NCBI GenBank assembly: GCA_035540495.1
Contig: DATLGL010000042.1
Span: 26,406 to 90,405, forward strand
DNA from: DASVEG01 sp035540495
Lineage (GTDB): Bacteria > Actinomycetota > Acidimicrobiia > Acidimicrobiales > CADCTF01
Direction of reading: 5' to 3'
Length of the DNA: 64,000 bases
Shown here: positions 8,061-16,914 of the stretch, in pieces
Numbering within the stretch: the first letter of the stretch is position 1
How the letters are laid out: each line of letters opens with the position of its first letter
Notes under the pieces: model-generated
Seen by the model: only the letters and a program-made list of their open reading frames with translations
What the model was told of the DNA's origin: nothing
Database searches by the model: none
Made by a program: the position numbers and the translations under genes

Positions 8061-9736
8061 GGCACGTTGCGACGCTCATACGGTCGACGGCGCCGTCGTA
8101 CGCCACGTGCACCGCGCTCGGCGTGGCGCTCTTCTGCGTCCTGCCAGCGGCCATCGGAGCGGCATCGGAGGCCTTCTTCGATGCCGTCACCCCTGACGCC
8201 GGAAGCACCGCGAGTGCTGGAAGCGCGGTGTGGGTCGCCGTTGCGCTCCTTGTCGCGCTGCAGGTGAGCGAGGTGGTCACCGAGATCGGCATCACCCACA
8301 GCTGGAGCGCGTTCTCGTACAACACGCACACGTTGCTGCAAGGCAACCTGCTGCGGGGAGTGCTTCGTGGATACGGCCGCCACGGCCTCACGGTGGAGCC
8401 CGGCGACGCGATCGGCCGCTTTCGCGACGAGCCCCCGAGCATCACCAGCGGGTCGATGGACGGCATCTGCGACCTGGTCGGCCGCGGAGCCTTCGGCGTC
8501 GTGGCGTTGATCGTGATGATGCGCATCGACCCGGTGCTCGCGGCCGCCGCGTTCGCCCCTGTGATCGTCGGTGCCGCCGTGAGCGACGCCCTCGGCACCA
8601 GGGCGAGCCTCTACGGCGCCGCCGCACGAGAGTCGACCACACGCCTCACCGCCTTCATCGGCGAGCTGATGGCTGGGCAACTCGCGGTTCGGGTGGGGCG
8701 CGCGAGCAGCCACGCCGTCGGACGCGTGGCGTACATGAGCGACACCCGCCGCCGCATGTCGGTCCGTGATCGGGTCTTCGCGGAGATGGTCAACTCGATG
8801 AACGTCCACCTCGTCCACGTGTCGACGGGCGCGGTGTTGCTCCTCGGCGCAGGCAAGATCCGGAGCGGGGCCTTCACGGTCGGTGAGCTCGCGCTGTTCG
8901 TCGTCTACCTCGACCAGCTGACCTACCTGCCAGCCGAGATCGGCCGGGTGGTCACGGAGCTCAAGCGGACACGAGTGTCGATCGCGCGCATGCACGCCCT
9001 GATGCCGTCCGCCCCGGTCGACGACGTGGTCGTGCCGCCGCCGGTCCGGATCCGCGGTCAACGACCGGGACCGTGGCGGCAGACGCCCGCGGCGCGCGTC
9101 CCACTGCGCGAGCTCGAGGTGCGCGGCCTCACGTGCGTTCACCCGTCGACCGGACGTGGCGTGCGCGACGTGTCGTTCGCGCTCCGGCGCGGCAGCTTCA
9201 CCGTCGTCACCGGGAGGATCGGGGCCGGCAAGACCACGCTGCTCCACGCGATCCTCGGCCTGTTGCCGCTCGACGCAGGCGAGCTCCGGTGGAACGGCGA
9301 GGTCGTGGCCGATCCTGCGACGTTCTTCGTCCCACCTCAGGTGGCGTTCACGCCGCAGGTGCCGAGGCTGTTCAGCGACAGCTTGCGGTCGAACCTCGAG
9401 CTCGGAGTGGCGGCCGGCGAGCACGACCTCCAGCTCGCGATCCGTGCCGCGGTCCTGGAGGACGACGTCGCCGCGTTCGACCACGGCCTCGACGCGCTCG
9501 TCGGACCCAGAGGCGTGAAGCTGTCGGGAGGGCAGGTGCAGCGGGTGGCTGCCGCCCGCATGTTCGTCCGCTCGCCGGAGCTGCTGGTGTTCGACGACGT
9601 CTCGTCTGCGCTCGATGCGGAGACGGAGGCAGAGCTGTGGCGCCGTCTGTTCGAACGAGACCGCGAGGTCACCTGCCTCGTCGTGTCTCACAGCGATGCT
9701 GCGCTCGAGCGAGCCGATCAGGTCGTCCACCTCTGA
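8057..9736 (+). CDS. ABC exporter half-transporter, subunit B (permease-ATPase)
   Basis: A 559-residue partner of the preceding gene, with a transmembrane domain at about 10-310 and an ATPase domain at about 350-559. Motifs: Walker A GRIGAGKTT, signature LSGGQ (489-493, canonical), and H-loop VVSHSD. The Walker B is followed by Asp513-Asp514, so the catalytic Glu is replaced by Asp. This complements subunit A (normal Glu, altered LSAGE signature) and is the pattern of heterodimeric exporters with one degenerate and one active ATP site, such as TM287/288. The TMD has several small inserts relative to subunit A. Confidence 0.9.
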   Translation: MRHVATLIRSTAPSYATCTALGVALFCVLPAAIGAASEAFFDAVTPDAGSTASAGSAVWVAVALLVALQVSEVVTEIGITHSWSAFSYNTHTLLQGNLLRGVLRGYGRHGLTVEPGDAIGRFRDEPPSITSGSMDGICDLVGRGAFGVVALIVMMRIDPVLAAAAFAPVIVGAAVSDALGTRASLYGAAARESTTRLTAFIGELMAGQLAVRVGRASSHAVGRVAYMSDTRRRMSVRDRVFAEMVNSMNVHLVHVSTGAVLLLGAGKIRSGAFTVGELALFVVYLDQLTYLPAEIGRVVTELKRTRVSIARMHALMPSAPVDDVVVPPPVRIRGQRPGPWRQTPAARVPLRELEVRGLTCVHPSTGRGVRDVSFALRRGSFTVVTGRIGAGKTTLLHAILGLLPLDAGELRWNGEVVADPATFFVPPQVAFTPQVPRLFSDSLRSNLELGVAAGEHDLQLAIRAAVLEDDVAAFDHGLDALVGPRGVKLSGGQVQRVAAARMFVRSPELLVFDDVSSALDAETEAELWRRLFERDREVTCLVVSHSDAALERADQVVHL

Positions 9737-9756
9737 CGTCTGCGCGAGAGTGCGGT

Positions 9757-10560
9757 GTGCTCGACGACTTCGATGCCGAACCGTTCACCGCCCGCTCGAA
9801 GACCCGGACGATCTATCGGCGGGGGACCGGGCCAGCCGTGATCGTGGTGGCGGAGATGCCCGGCATCACTCCCAAGGTCGTCGAGTTCGCCGAGCGAGTG
9901 GTCGAGCTCGGCTGCACGGCGGTGCTTCCGCATCTCTTCGGCCGGCCGGGCGCCGATCCGTACGCGGCCGGCACGGTCCCGACGATCCTCGCACTGGGGT
10001 CGACCTTGCCACCGGTGTGCGTGAGCCGCGAGTTCACGGTGTGGGCGACCGGGCGGACCTCACCTGTGGTGGCGTGGTTGCGCGATCTCGCCCGAGCCGA
10101 GCAGGAGCGCTGCGGCGGCCCTGGTGTCGGCGCGGTCGGCATGTGCTTCACCGGCGGCTTCGCGCTCGGGATGGCCACCGATCCGAGCGTCGTCGCGCCC
10201 GTGTTGTCCCAGCCGTCTCTGCCCTTCGGCGTCACCGCGAAGCAGAAGTCGACGATCGACGTCTCCGACGCCGACCTCGCGAAGGTCAAGTCGCGCTGCG
10301 CCGCGGAGGGCCTCGAGGTCGTCGGGCTCCGGTTCCGATCCGACCGGTTCGTACCCGCCGAACGATTCGCCTTCCTCTCCGAGCAGCTGGGCGAGTCGTT
10401 CGTCGCGGTGGAGCTCGACGACGACGACGCACGACCCGGCGCACCGAACGCACCTCACTCGGTCTTGACCGAGCACCTCCACGACGTGCCCGGATCAGGC
10501 AGTCGCCAAGCGCTCGAGCTCGTGCTCGACCTCTTCCGGCGGAAGCTCCTCGCGGCCTGA
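9757..10560 (+). CDS. Dienelactone hydrolase family alpha/beta hydrolase
   Basis: A 267-residue protein starting at GTG 9757, 20 bp after the exporter. The nucleophile motif GVGAVGMCFTGGFAL has Cys130 in the G-x-C-x-G-G context that marks dienelactone hydrolases, rather than the Ser of ordinary esterases. A later FRSDRFVPAERF supplies the likely catalytic Asp and PHSVLTEHLHD carries the candidate His. An insertion between the early core and the nucleophile differs from the classic enzyme. It may share the exporter transcript. Substrate unknown. Confidence 0.8.
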   Translation: MLDDFDAEPFTARSKTRTIYRRGTGPAVIVVAEMPGITPKVVEFAERVVELGCTAVLPHLFGRPGADPYAAGTVPTILALGSTLPPVCVSREFTVWATGRTSPVVAWLRDLARAEQERCGGPGVGAVGMCFTGGFALGMATDPSVVAPVLSQPSLPFGVTAKQKSTIDVSDADLAKVKSRCAAEGLEVVGLRFRSDRFVPAERFAFLSEQLGESFVAVELDDDDARPGAPNAPHSVLTEHLHDVPGSGSRQALELVLDLFRRKLLAA

Positions 10561-10577
10561 GCGTGCCGTCCGGTCGA

Positions 10578-10676
10578 TCAGATGAGGCGGAGCACCGCCA
10601 GCAGGATCACGGTGATGACGGCGGACAGCGCCAGCGAGCCGAGGCATCCGAGACGGTTCGAGAAGAACAGGAACAC
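10578..10676 (-). CDS. 32-residue membrane microprotein (FFSNRLG type)
   Basis: On the minus strand of the 131-bp gap, a GTG opens VFLFFSNRLGCLGSLALS, continuing as one hydrophobic helix to the stop. The polar FFSNRLGC start followed by a transmembrane helix resembles tiny actinobacterial proteins I believe are conserved, from memory. There is no clear Shine-Dalgarno. Translated codons avoid rare usage. It lies between two plus-strand genes. Confidence 0.4.
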   Translation of the reverse strand: MFLFFSNRLGCLGSLALSAVITVILLAVLRLI

Positions 10677-10691
10677 GCAGCGGGTGTACCC

Positions 10692-11513
10692 GTGAGCGCA
10701 CCGCCTGACCCGCGGATCGCCGCGACGTTGATGCGTTGTTCACGCTCGACTCCGTGGCACCTGGCCGGCGAGGTTCCGCTCACGTTCGACGCGCACCACC
10801 CGCAAGGGATGGTGCGCGTCGGTGCATCGTGGTGGATCTCGACGGTCGACATCACGACGACGACGGGTTGGCTGCTGCACGTCACCAGCGCCGGGGAGCT
10901 GGTCGAGCGGGTGGCGGTCGGCGACGAGGTCCGCTTCCATCCCGGAGGGATCGACTACGACGGGCGCTCGCTCTGGGTCGCCAGCTCTGAGTACCGGCCC
11001 CGCTCGACCGCGGTGATCGAACGGGTCGATCTCGATCCGCCGCCGGGGCAGTCGCCCGCTGCACAACCGCAGTTCGCCGTCGACGATCACATCGGCGGCG
11101 TGGTGCGTCTCGGTCCCGGCGGTGACGTCATCGGCTGGACGTGGGGGTCGCGCCGGTTCCGGAGATGGACGACCAGCGGGACCCTCGTGGCCGAGGTCCG
11201 TCATCCGAGCCACTTCGTCGACTACCAGGACGGGCAGTGGATCGGCGACGACCTGATCGTGTGCGGCGGCGTCGCCACCGTCGAGGTCGCGCAAGGGAAG
11301 GTGTCGCTCGGCGGCCTCGGCGTCGTCCGGTCGAGTGACCTCGCGGTCGTGGTGGAGACACCGTTCCCCGGCCACTCGAGCGTCACCGGCCGAGCGGCTA
11401 CCCAGAACCCGATCTTCGTCGAGGCCGCCGGCGAGGAGCTCGTCGTGCACGTGCTCCCCGACGACGGCTTCGGACGGATCCTCAGCTTCGTGACGCCGCT
11501 CGTGCAGGCGTAA
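10692..11513 (+). CDS. Beta-propeller-like protein of unknown function (possibly DUF6454)
   Basis: A 273-residue protein from GTG 10692 (260 residues if the ATG at 10731 is used). The body is a run of short beta-rich segments with a repeated GxxxxxDGRSLWVASSEY style: FDAHHPQGMVRVGASWW, FHPGGIDYDGRSLWVASSEY, FVDYQDGQWIGDDLIVCGG. This suggests a five- or six-bladed propeller. The FDAHHPQG opening recalls DUF6454, from memory only. No catalytic site is evident and no signal peptide is seen. Confidence 0.6.
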   Translation: MSAPPDPRIAATLMRCSRSTPWHLAGEVPLTFDAHHPQGMVRVGASWWISTVDITTTTGWLLHVTSAGELVERVAVGDEVRFHPGGIDYDGRSLWVASSEYRPRSTAVIERVDLDPPPGQSPAAQPQFAVDDHIGGVVRLGPGGDVIGWTWGSRRFRRWTTSGTLVAEVRHPSHFVDYQDGQWIGDDLIVCGGVATVEVAQGKVSLGGLGVVRSSDLAVVVETPFPGHSSVTGRAATQNPIFVEAAGEELVVHVLPDDGFGRILSFVTPLVQA

Positions 11514-11532
11514 CCGACGCCGGCCGTCGACG

Positions 11533-12027
11533 TCAGGAGAAGACGAGCCGGGTGATCCAGTCGGCGACCAGAGCGGGCTTGTCCTCGCCGTCGATCTCGA
11601 CGGTGATCGTGCGTGTGACGTTGATGGCGTTGCCCTTCAGCTCGACGGCCTTCGTGACGCCGGTGGCGCGGACGCGAGACCCGCTCTTCACGGGGTTGAC
11701 GAAGCGCACCTTGTCGAAGCCGTAGTTGACCCCCATCATCAGCCCATCCATGCGCGGCGCGCGCTCGCCGTCGCCCCCCTCGCGGCGCATCGAGCCGACG
11801 AGGTGGGTGAGCAGCGACAGCGTCAGGAACCCGTGGGCGATCGTCGTGCCCCACGGCGACATCGAGGCGGCCCGCTCCGGATCGACGTGGATGAACTGGT
11901 GGTCGTGGGTCGCGTCGGCGAAGGTGTTGATGAGGTCCTGCGAGACCTCGAACCACTCACCGGTGCCCTCGGACTGGCCTTCGGTCGCCTTCATCGTCTC
12001 GTAGGCCTTCTCGGCGTTCGTCGTCAT
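11533..12027 (-). CDS. MaoC-like hot-dog dehydratase
   Basis: A 164-residue MaoC-domain protein. The hydratase motif is present in FADATHDHQFIHVDPERA, which contains the Asp and His expected in (R)-enoyl-CoA hydratases, and in GTTIAHGFLTLSLL. The predicted reaction is reversible hydration of trans-2-enoyl-CoA. It lies 64 bp downstream of an SDR on the same strand, which would supply the next reduction or oxidation in a fatty-acyl pathway. Confidence 0.85.
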   Translation of the reverse strand: MTTNAEKAYETMKATEGQSEGTGEWFEVSQDLINTFADATHDHQFIHVDPERAASMSPWGTTIAHGFLTLSLLTHLVGSMRREGGDGERAPRMDGLMMGVNYGFDKVRFVNPVKSGSRVRATGVTKAVELKGNAINVTRTITVEIDGEDKPALVADWITRLVFS

Positions 12028-12091
12028 GGCGACTCTTCTAGCCGATCGCCGCGCAGGCCTCGGGCAGACGACACACCAGGCGGTGCCGGGC

Positions 12092-12898
12092 TCAGACCTT
12101 GACGCCCGCCCGCCTCAGCAGGCCGAAGCCCTGATCCATCGCCCAGTCCGCGCCCGGGATCGACGCGACTCGCGAGAGCCCGGCGATGCGGGGGACGGTG
12201 ATGGTGCGGGTCGACGGCTTGGCGCCGCGCTCGAGCGCGACGCGGACGGCCTTCGCGACCTCCTCCGGTGTGGTGCCGAAGGTGTCGAACGCGCGTTGCA
12301 GCGTCCGCGTCGTCTCCTCGTCACCGGGCTGATCGAGAGCCCCCGTCTCCTTGACCGGGCCGGGCGCGACCAACGTCACCCTCACGTCGCTGCCGACCAG
12401 CTCCCGGCGGAGACCCTCGGTGAAGGCGTGGACCGCGGCCTTGGTCGCCGAGTACATCGTCAGAGGAGGGCCAGGGGCGAAGCCGAGGATCGAGCCGATG
12501 TTCACGATGTGACCGGAACCCCGCTCGAGCATCGGCCCGACCACCGCCTTGCACACCGCGACGAGCGACCCGAGGTTCAGCTCGATCGCCCCGAAGGCGT
12601 CTTCCTCGCTCATGTCGAGGAAGGAGCCGACCCACGCCGCGCCCGCGTTGTTGACGATCGCGTCGAGCTCCGACGGCGGAACCTCTTCGAACAGCCGGCG
12701 GCGCGCGTCGCTGTCGGTGAGATCGGTCGACACCCACCGAACCGCGCCGTCGGCGGCGTCCGCGACCTCCTGCAGCGCGTCCTCCGACCGTGCCACCGCA
12801 ACCACCTTGGCGCCGGCACCCGCCAGTTCCAGCGCGATCGCGCGGCCGATCCCGCCCGAGGCTCCGGTGACCATGATCGTGCTGCCCGACATCTGCAT
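12092..12898 (-). CDS. Short-chain dehydrogenase/reductase
   Basis: A 268-residue classical SDR. The cofactor motif TGASGGIG is near residue 10, NNAG near 85, the catalytic Ser in NIGSILGF, and Tyr/Lys in MYSATKAAV. The C-terminus has an extra region (DWAMDQGFGLLRRAGVKV) typical of acyl-lipid SDRs. The ATG at 12898 is chosen; another ATG lies 6 nt downstream. It is probably co-transcribed with the MaoC gene and divergent from the GNAT gene. Confidence 0.87.
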   Translation of the reverse strand: MQMSGSTIMVTGASGGIGRAIALELAGAGAKVVAVARSEDALQEVADAADGAVRWVSTDLTDSDARRRLFEEVPPSELDAIVNNAGAAWVGSFLDMSEEDAFGAIELNLGSLVAVCKAVVGPMLERGSGHIVNIGSILGFAPGPPLTMYSATKAAVHAFTEGLRRELVGSDVRVTLVAPGPVKETGALDQPGDEETTRTLQRAFDTFGTTPEEVAKAVRVALERGAKPSTRTITVPRIAGLSRVASIPGADWAMDQGFGLLRRAGVKV

Positions 12899-12973
12899 GA
12901 CATCGGGCTTACCCCGCACGTGAGCACGGCAGTCGGCGGTTCGGCTGCGGGCGGCATAGGAACGAGGCCCTCC

Positions 12974-12979
12974 TACGAT
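12974..12979 (+). promoter_or_regulatory. Leaderless-type -10 element (TACGAT)
   Basis: TACGAT lies 7 nt upstream of the GNAT ATG, with no Shine-Dalgarno sequence between them. Confidence 0.5.
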
Positions 12980-12986
12980 CGGGCGG

Positions 12987-13277
12987 ATGGCCACCGACTC
13001 CATCTCCGTCCGCCACGAACCCGACCGGCACCGCTACGTCGTCGACCTCGACGGCGAGGAAGCCGGCTTCGTGGCCTACCAGGTGCGGGGCGACGGCGTC
13101 GTGGTCCTGACCCATACGGAGGTCGACGACTCCTCGGAAGGTCGGGGCGTCGGGTCAACGCTCGTCGCAGGTGCACTCGAAGACCTCCGCGCCGCGGGGA
13201 AGGTGATCGTGCCCCAGTGCCCGTTCGTCAAGAAGTACATCGAGCGTCATCAGGAGTACGCAGCCCTCGTGCACTGA
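12987..13277 (+). CDS. Small YidJ/Gcn5-type N-acetyltransferase domain protein
   Basis: A 96-residue single-domain protein of the YjdJ-type GNAT group. The acetyl-CoA loop is in TEVDDSSEGRGVGSTLVAGA and the conserved CPFVKKYIERHQEY end is characteristic of the family (C-P-F-V/A-x-x-Y-I/L). Members are small and most targets are unknown. Its last 50 nt overlap the 3' end of the convergent GHKL gene. Confidence 0.82.
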   Translation: MATDSISVRHEPDRHRYVVDLDGEEAGFVAYQVRGDGVVVLTHTEVDDSSEGRGVGSTLVAGALEDLRAAGKVIVPQCPFVKKYIERHQEYAALVH

Positions 13278-14640
13278 CGACGCCGAGCAGTTGGGTGAGG
13301 GCGTGCTCGAACTCCAAGGTGCGGTCTGGGAAGTTCGTGAGCGCGTGCGCGATCTCGTGGAGGAGCGTCCCGAAGAAGTCGACCGGGTCGGCCAACAGGG
13401 CTCTGCGGATCGTGATCGACGAATCCGCCGGGTTCCAGAGCCCGTTCGTGTCGCCGCCGACCGCGTCGGGCCGCATCGTCTCCGAGATCCGTAGGTCGAC
13501 CGACGAGAGATCGAAGTCGACGAGCGCGGCGACTGCAGGCGCCAGACCGAGCACGCGCCGTTCGACGTCCGTCAGATCTCCGGCCTCGACGTAGGTGAAC
13601 GAGAAGCTCGCCTCCCGCTGACGCCGGTACTCGCGCAACGTGACCATCGGGTTCCCGTCGAGGTCGGTGAGGTCGCGCAGAGCACGAGCGATGTCGGCCG
13701 GCACGATCACGACTCGCAAACCGTCCGCCCGCGCGTACTCGACGTTGCTGTCGGCGACCTCGGGCGGGGTGACGAACAGCGACGGGCGGGCGCTCTGCAG
13801 GGCGCGGCAGGCGTAGAGCGCGACGTCCTTCCACCGGAGCTCGTCGTGCATCGCCTCGCCCTTCGCGAAGTTGGCGATGTCGGCCGAGAGCGGGCCGAGC
13901 ACGTCGAGCGATGTCGAGGCCTTGAGGATGTCCTTCACCCTGTCGCTGTAGGCGGAGCGACCGACGTTCGCTCTCTCGCGATTGAGCGCTCGGTTGAGCT
14001 TCGCGTCCGGCGCGGTGATGTTGTACGAGAAGAGGAACCGAGGTTCTTCGGCGACCCGCAACCCCTTCACGTAGACCGCCGCCGATTCGCCGTCGCGGAC
14101 GGGGATGACCTCGCCGAAGCGCGTCGAGTCGATCGGCGCGTCGCCCCGGTAGACGAGGAAGAAGTCTCTGGCGACATCGACGTCACGCGATGTGATCCCG
14201 TCGACGATCACCTCCGTGCCCACCATGTCGGGCTCATCAGGTGGAGCAACGACGCCGTGAAGTGTCAGCACGTCGGGGAACCCGCCCTTCGCCTGCACGC
14301 GGGTCGTGATGACCCCGTGACGCGATCGAATCGTCACCGCTGCGCCGTGGCGGTCGAGCACTGCGAGCGCGTCGTTCAACCCGAAACCGAACTTTCCGAT
14401 CACGCCCGGGTGGCCGAGCTTCTCGTCGTTCTCCGACTGCGTGAGGTGCTGGTAGCGCAGCCCTCTGCCGCGGTCGCGGATCATCCAGCGCTCGGGTCCG
14501 ACCTGTTCGATCTCGGGGGTGGCGGTGCCGGTCAGCACGTGCTCGTCGAGCGCGTTGGCGATGATCTCACGCAAGGCGTACGCAACGGGCCAGTGCTCGA
14601 GCACCTCACCGCTGTTGAGGTCGAACGCCTCGCCGTCCAC
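13228..14640 (-). CDS. GHKL (Bergerat-fold) ATPase with C-terminal zincin-like HExxH segment
   Basis: A 470-residue protein. GTG 14640 is chosen because an AGGA sits 7 nt upstream. The N-terminal domain shows all Bergerat motifs: N-box REIIANALDEH (about 23-33), G1 IRDRGRGL (about 54-61), and G2 GKFGFGLNDAL (about 79-89). This is the Hsp90/MutL/histidine-kinase ATP-binding fold, followed by a long middle transducer-like region. Near the C-terminus His428-Glu429-x-x-His432 (TLLHEIAHAL), with a downstream Glu in LEFE, forms a minimal zincin-type metallopeptidase motif. This pairing is unusual. Partner and substrate are unknown. It is divergent from the universal stress gene. Confidence 0.72.
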   Translation of the reverse strand: MDGEAFDLNSGEVLEHWPVAYALREIIANALDEHVLTGTATPEIEQVGPERWMIRDRGRGLRYQHLTQSENDEKLGHPGVIGKFGFGLNDALAVLDRHGAAVTIRSRHGVITTRVQAKGGFPDVLTLHGVVAPPDEPDMVGTEVIVDGITSRDVDVARDFFLVYRGDAPIDSTRFGEVIPVRDGESAAVYVKGLRVAEEPRFLFSYNITAPDAKLNRALNRERANVGRSAYSDRVKDILKASTSLDVLGPLSADIANFAKGEAMHDELRWKDVALYACRALQSARPSLFVTPPEVADSNVEYARADGLRVVIVPADIARALRDLTDLDGNPMVTLREYRRQREASFSFTYVEAGDLTDVERRVLGLAPAVAALVDFDLSSVDLRISETMRPDAVGGDTNGLWNPADSSITIRRALLADPVDFFGTLLHEIAHALTNFPDRTLEFEHALTQLLGVVSARGLRTPDDARCTS

Positions 14641-14699
14641 GTGGTCATCCTGCCCGTGAACCTTCCGTTCGACCCTGCCGTGCGGGTCTGCGCGCGTCC

Positions 14700-14705
14700 T
14701 ATCGT
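14700..14705 (+). promoter_or_regulatory. Leaderless-type -10 element (TATCGT)
   Basis: TATCGT lies 6 nt before the universal stress protein ATG, with no ribosome binding site. Confidence 0.5.
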
Positions 14706-14711
14706 CGGACC

Positions 14712-15578
14712 ATGCGTCGAATCGTGGTCGGAGTCGATGAGTCGGACGGGGCTGCCGCCGCGCTGCGGTGGGCGCTGAGGGAGGGCGACCTCCACGGAGC
14801 GACGGTCGTCGCGGTGCTGGCATGGGGCCTCCTCGACCAACACCGAGCGGGAGGTGACGCCGAGTTCGATCCCGACTACGGGGCCGACGACGCGGACGAA
14901 GCCCTACGCGCCATCGTCGCCGGCGCGGCGGGTGACGACGCGGCCGCCACGATCGAGCTGCAGGCCGTCTGCGACGTGCCGGCGAAGGCGCTCCTCGCCG
15001 CAGCCGAGGGAGCGGACCTCCTCGTCAGCGGCGCTCGGGGGCTCGGCGGGTTCCGCGGGCTGCTGCTCGGCTCCGTCAGCCAGCACCTGCTGCATCACTC
15101 GAAGGTTCCGATCGCGATCGTGCGCCCGCCCCGGAACGTGGGCGGAGAGAGCGAACGCATAGTCGTCGGCGTCGACGGCTCGGACCGGTCGAAGGCCGCA
15201 CTGGCCTGGGCGGTGGCCGAGGCTTCAGTCAGAGATGCCGTGCTTGTCGCCGCGCATGCGTGGCGGGTGCCGGTCGTGGGGGAGTACCCGTTCAGCGCGC
15301 TGCCTATCGATCCCGCGAACTACGCGGCGACCTCGGAGGCGCTGCTCGACGAGGTGTTGGGCTCGGCCGATGTGGGGGCGCTCGCAGGGAAGGTCGAGCG
15401 AGCCTCGGTGCAGGGATCCGCCGCGGGCGCGCTTCTCGAGCTCGCGGAGTCTGCCGACCTCCTGGTCATCGGCAGCCGGGGGCTTGGCGGGTTCAAGGGC
15501 ATGCTCCTCGGATCGGTCGCGAACCAGGTCGCGCGGCACGCGCCCTGCACCGTGGTCGTGCTGCCCGCCCGCGACTGA
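14712..15578 (+). CDS. Tandem universal stress protein
   Basis: A 288-residue protein made of two UspA domains (about 1-140 and 147-288). Each begins with a (R)IVVGVD strand and ends with the ATP-binding loop G-x2-G-x9-G-S: GARGLGGFRGLLLGSVSQ in domain 1 and GSRGLGGFKGMLLGSVANQ in domain 2. Tandem Usp proteins in actinobacteria are commonly induced by hypoxia, starvation or redox stress. Here a sensor kinase follows 98 bp downstream, but the genes have separate-looking starts. Confidence 0.92.
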   Translation: MRRIVVGVDESDGAAAALRWALREGDLHGATVVAVLAWGLLDQHRAGGDAEFDPDYGADDADEALRAIVAGAAGDDAAATIELQAVCDVPAKALLAAAEGADLLVSGARGLGGFRGLLLGSVSQHLLHHSKVPIAIVRPPRNVGGESERIVVGVDGSDRSKAALAWAVAEASVRDAVLVAAHAWRVPVVGEYPFSALPIDPANYAATSEALLDEVLGSADVGALAGKVERASVQGSAAGALLELAESADLLVIGSRGLGGFKGMLLGSVANQVARHAPCTVVVLPARD

Positions 15579-15676
15579 CCCGAACGGGCTACGTCACGCT
15601 GCTCCGCTCGTGCCATTCCCGCGCGAGTCGACCCTTTCCCCTCGTCTGGAGGTGAACGGCGTGTCGTACTGGGGGC

Positions 15677-16906
15677 ATGGAGGAAGAGGAGCGGCTCACG
15701 GTGCTGCGCGCCTACGGCGTACTCGACACGGCCCGGGACGACGAGCTCGACGACATCACGCGGCTCGCATCGTTCATCGCCGGCACTCCGACCGCGCTGA
15801 TCAGCTTCATCGACGAGCACCGCCAGTGGTTCAAGGCCGCGGTGGGCTTCGACCGACCGGAGACCCCTCGGGAAGAAGCCTTCTGCACGCACGCGATCCA
15901 GTTCCCGGACGAGGTGCTGGTCGTTCGCGACGCCAGGCACGACCCGCGTTTCGCGACGAACCCGCTCGTGACCGGCGAGCCACACATCCGCTTCTACGCC
16001 GGCGCGCCGCTCGTCACGCCGGAGGGCCACGCGCTCGGCACCTTGTGCGTGATCGACGGCGTGCCGCGAGAGCTCAACGACAGCCAACTCGACGCGCTGC
16101 GAGCGCTCGCGAGACAGGTCATGGCCCTCCTCGACGAACGGCGCAACGCCGGACGCGTCGGTCGTTCCGACGGTCTGGCGCCGGACGACCCTGACGCGAA
16201 GGCTTCGCTTGCTGCGACTGAGCAGAAGCTCGCTCGACGCGCCGCCGCGCTGGCCGAAGCCGAGCACAAGCTCAAGACACCGTTGACGATCATCAAAGGC
16301 TGGGTTCACACGCTGCAGCGGGACTGGACGCGCCTCGACGACGAGGGTCGCAACCAAGGCCTGAGCACCATCGCGACCCACACCGACCGGCTGGTGCGGC
16401 AGGTCGAGGCGCTGCTCCGTGACGCCCAGGCGGAGGCGCTGGCCGATCGGATCCACATCGAGCGGATCGACCTCCGGCGGTTCCTGGCCGATGAGGTGAC
16501 GACGTTTTCGAAGATCTCGCCCAGCCACGAGGTCGTGCTCGGACCGGTCGACGATCTGACCGTGGCGGCCGATCGAGAGGCGCTTCACCAGATCATCGGC
16601 CACCTCATCGACAACTCGGCGAAGTACGCAGACGGCGGGCCGATAACCGTCAGCGCGACGGCAGGCGAGGGCTGCGTCGAGATCAGCGTCGCGGACGAGG
16701 GACCGGGGCTGCCGGCCGGGATCGACGTCTTCGCTGCCTACGAACGCGGAGCCGCGGCTCGCGCGACGGCGAAGGGTGCCGGACTCGGCCTCCACATCGT
16801 CCGCAACCTCGCCACCGCGATGGCCGGTTCGGCGCGCGCTGCGAATCGGGCCGATGGGCGGCCAGGAGCGGTCATGACCGTCGTCGTGCCGCGGGCTGAC
16901 CCGTAG
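15677..16906 (+). CDS. GAF-domain sensor histidine kinase
   Basis: A 409-residue soluble kinase. A GAF domain covers about 20-165 (STPTALISF-type start, FCTHAIQFP, FYAGAPLVTPEGHALGTLCV). A short coiled region carries the phospho-acceptor box EHKLKTPLTIIKGW at about 195-208. The ATPase domain has N-box IIGHLIDNSAKYA, G1 VADEGPGLP and G2 GAGLGLHIV. No transmembrane segment is seen, so it senses a cytoplasmic signal. No response regulator is adjacent; the receiver-only protein at 41642-42010 is distant. Confidence 0.9.
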   Translation: MEEEERLTVLRAYGVLDTARDDELDDITRLASFIAGTPTALISFIDEHRQWFKAAVGFDRPETPREEAFCTHAIQFPDEVLVVRDARHDPRFATNPLVTGEPHIRFYAGAPLVTPEGHALGTLCVIDGVPRELNDSQLDALRALARQVMALLDERRNAGRVGRSDGLAPDDPDAKASLAATEQKLARRAAALAEAEHKLKTPLTIIKGWVHTLQRDWTRLDDEGRNQGLSTIATHTDRLVRQVEALLRDAQAEALADRIHIERIDLRRFLADEVTTFSKISPSHEVVLGPVDDLTVAADREALHQIIGHLIDNSAKYADGGPITVSATAGEGCVEISVADEGPGLPAGIDVFAAYERGAAARATAKGAGLGLHIVRNLATAMAGSARAANRADGRPGAVMTVVVPRADP

Positions 16907-16914
16907 GCCCGGTG

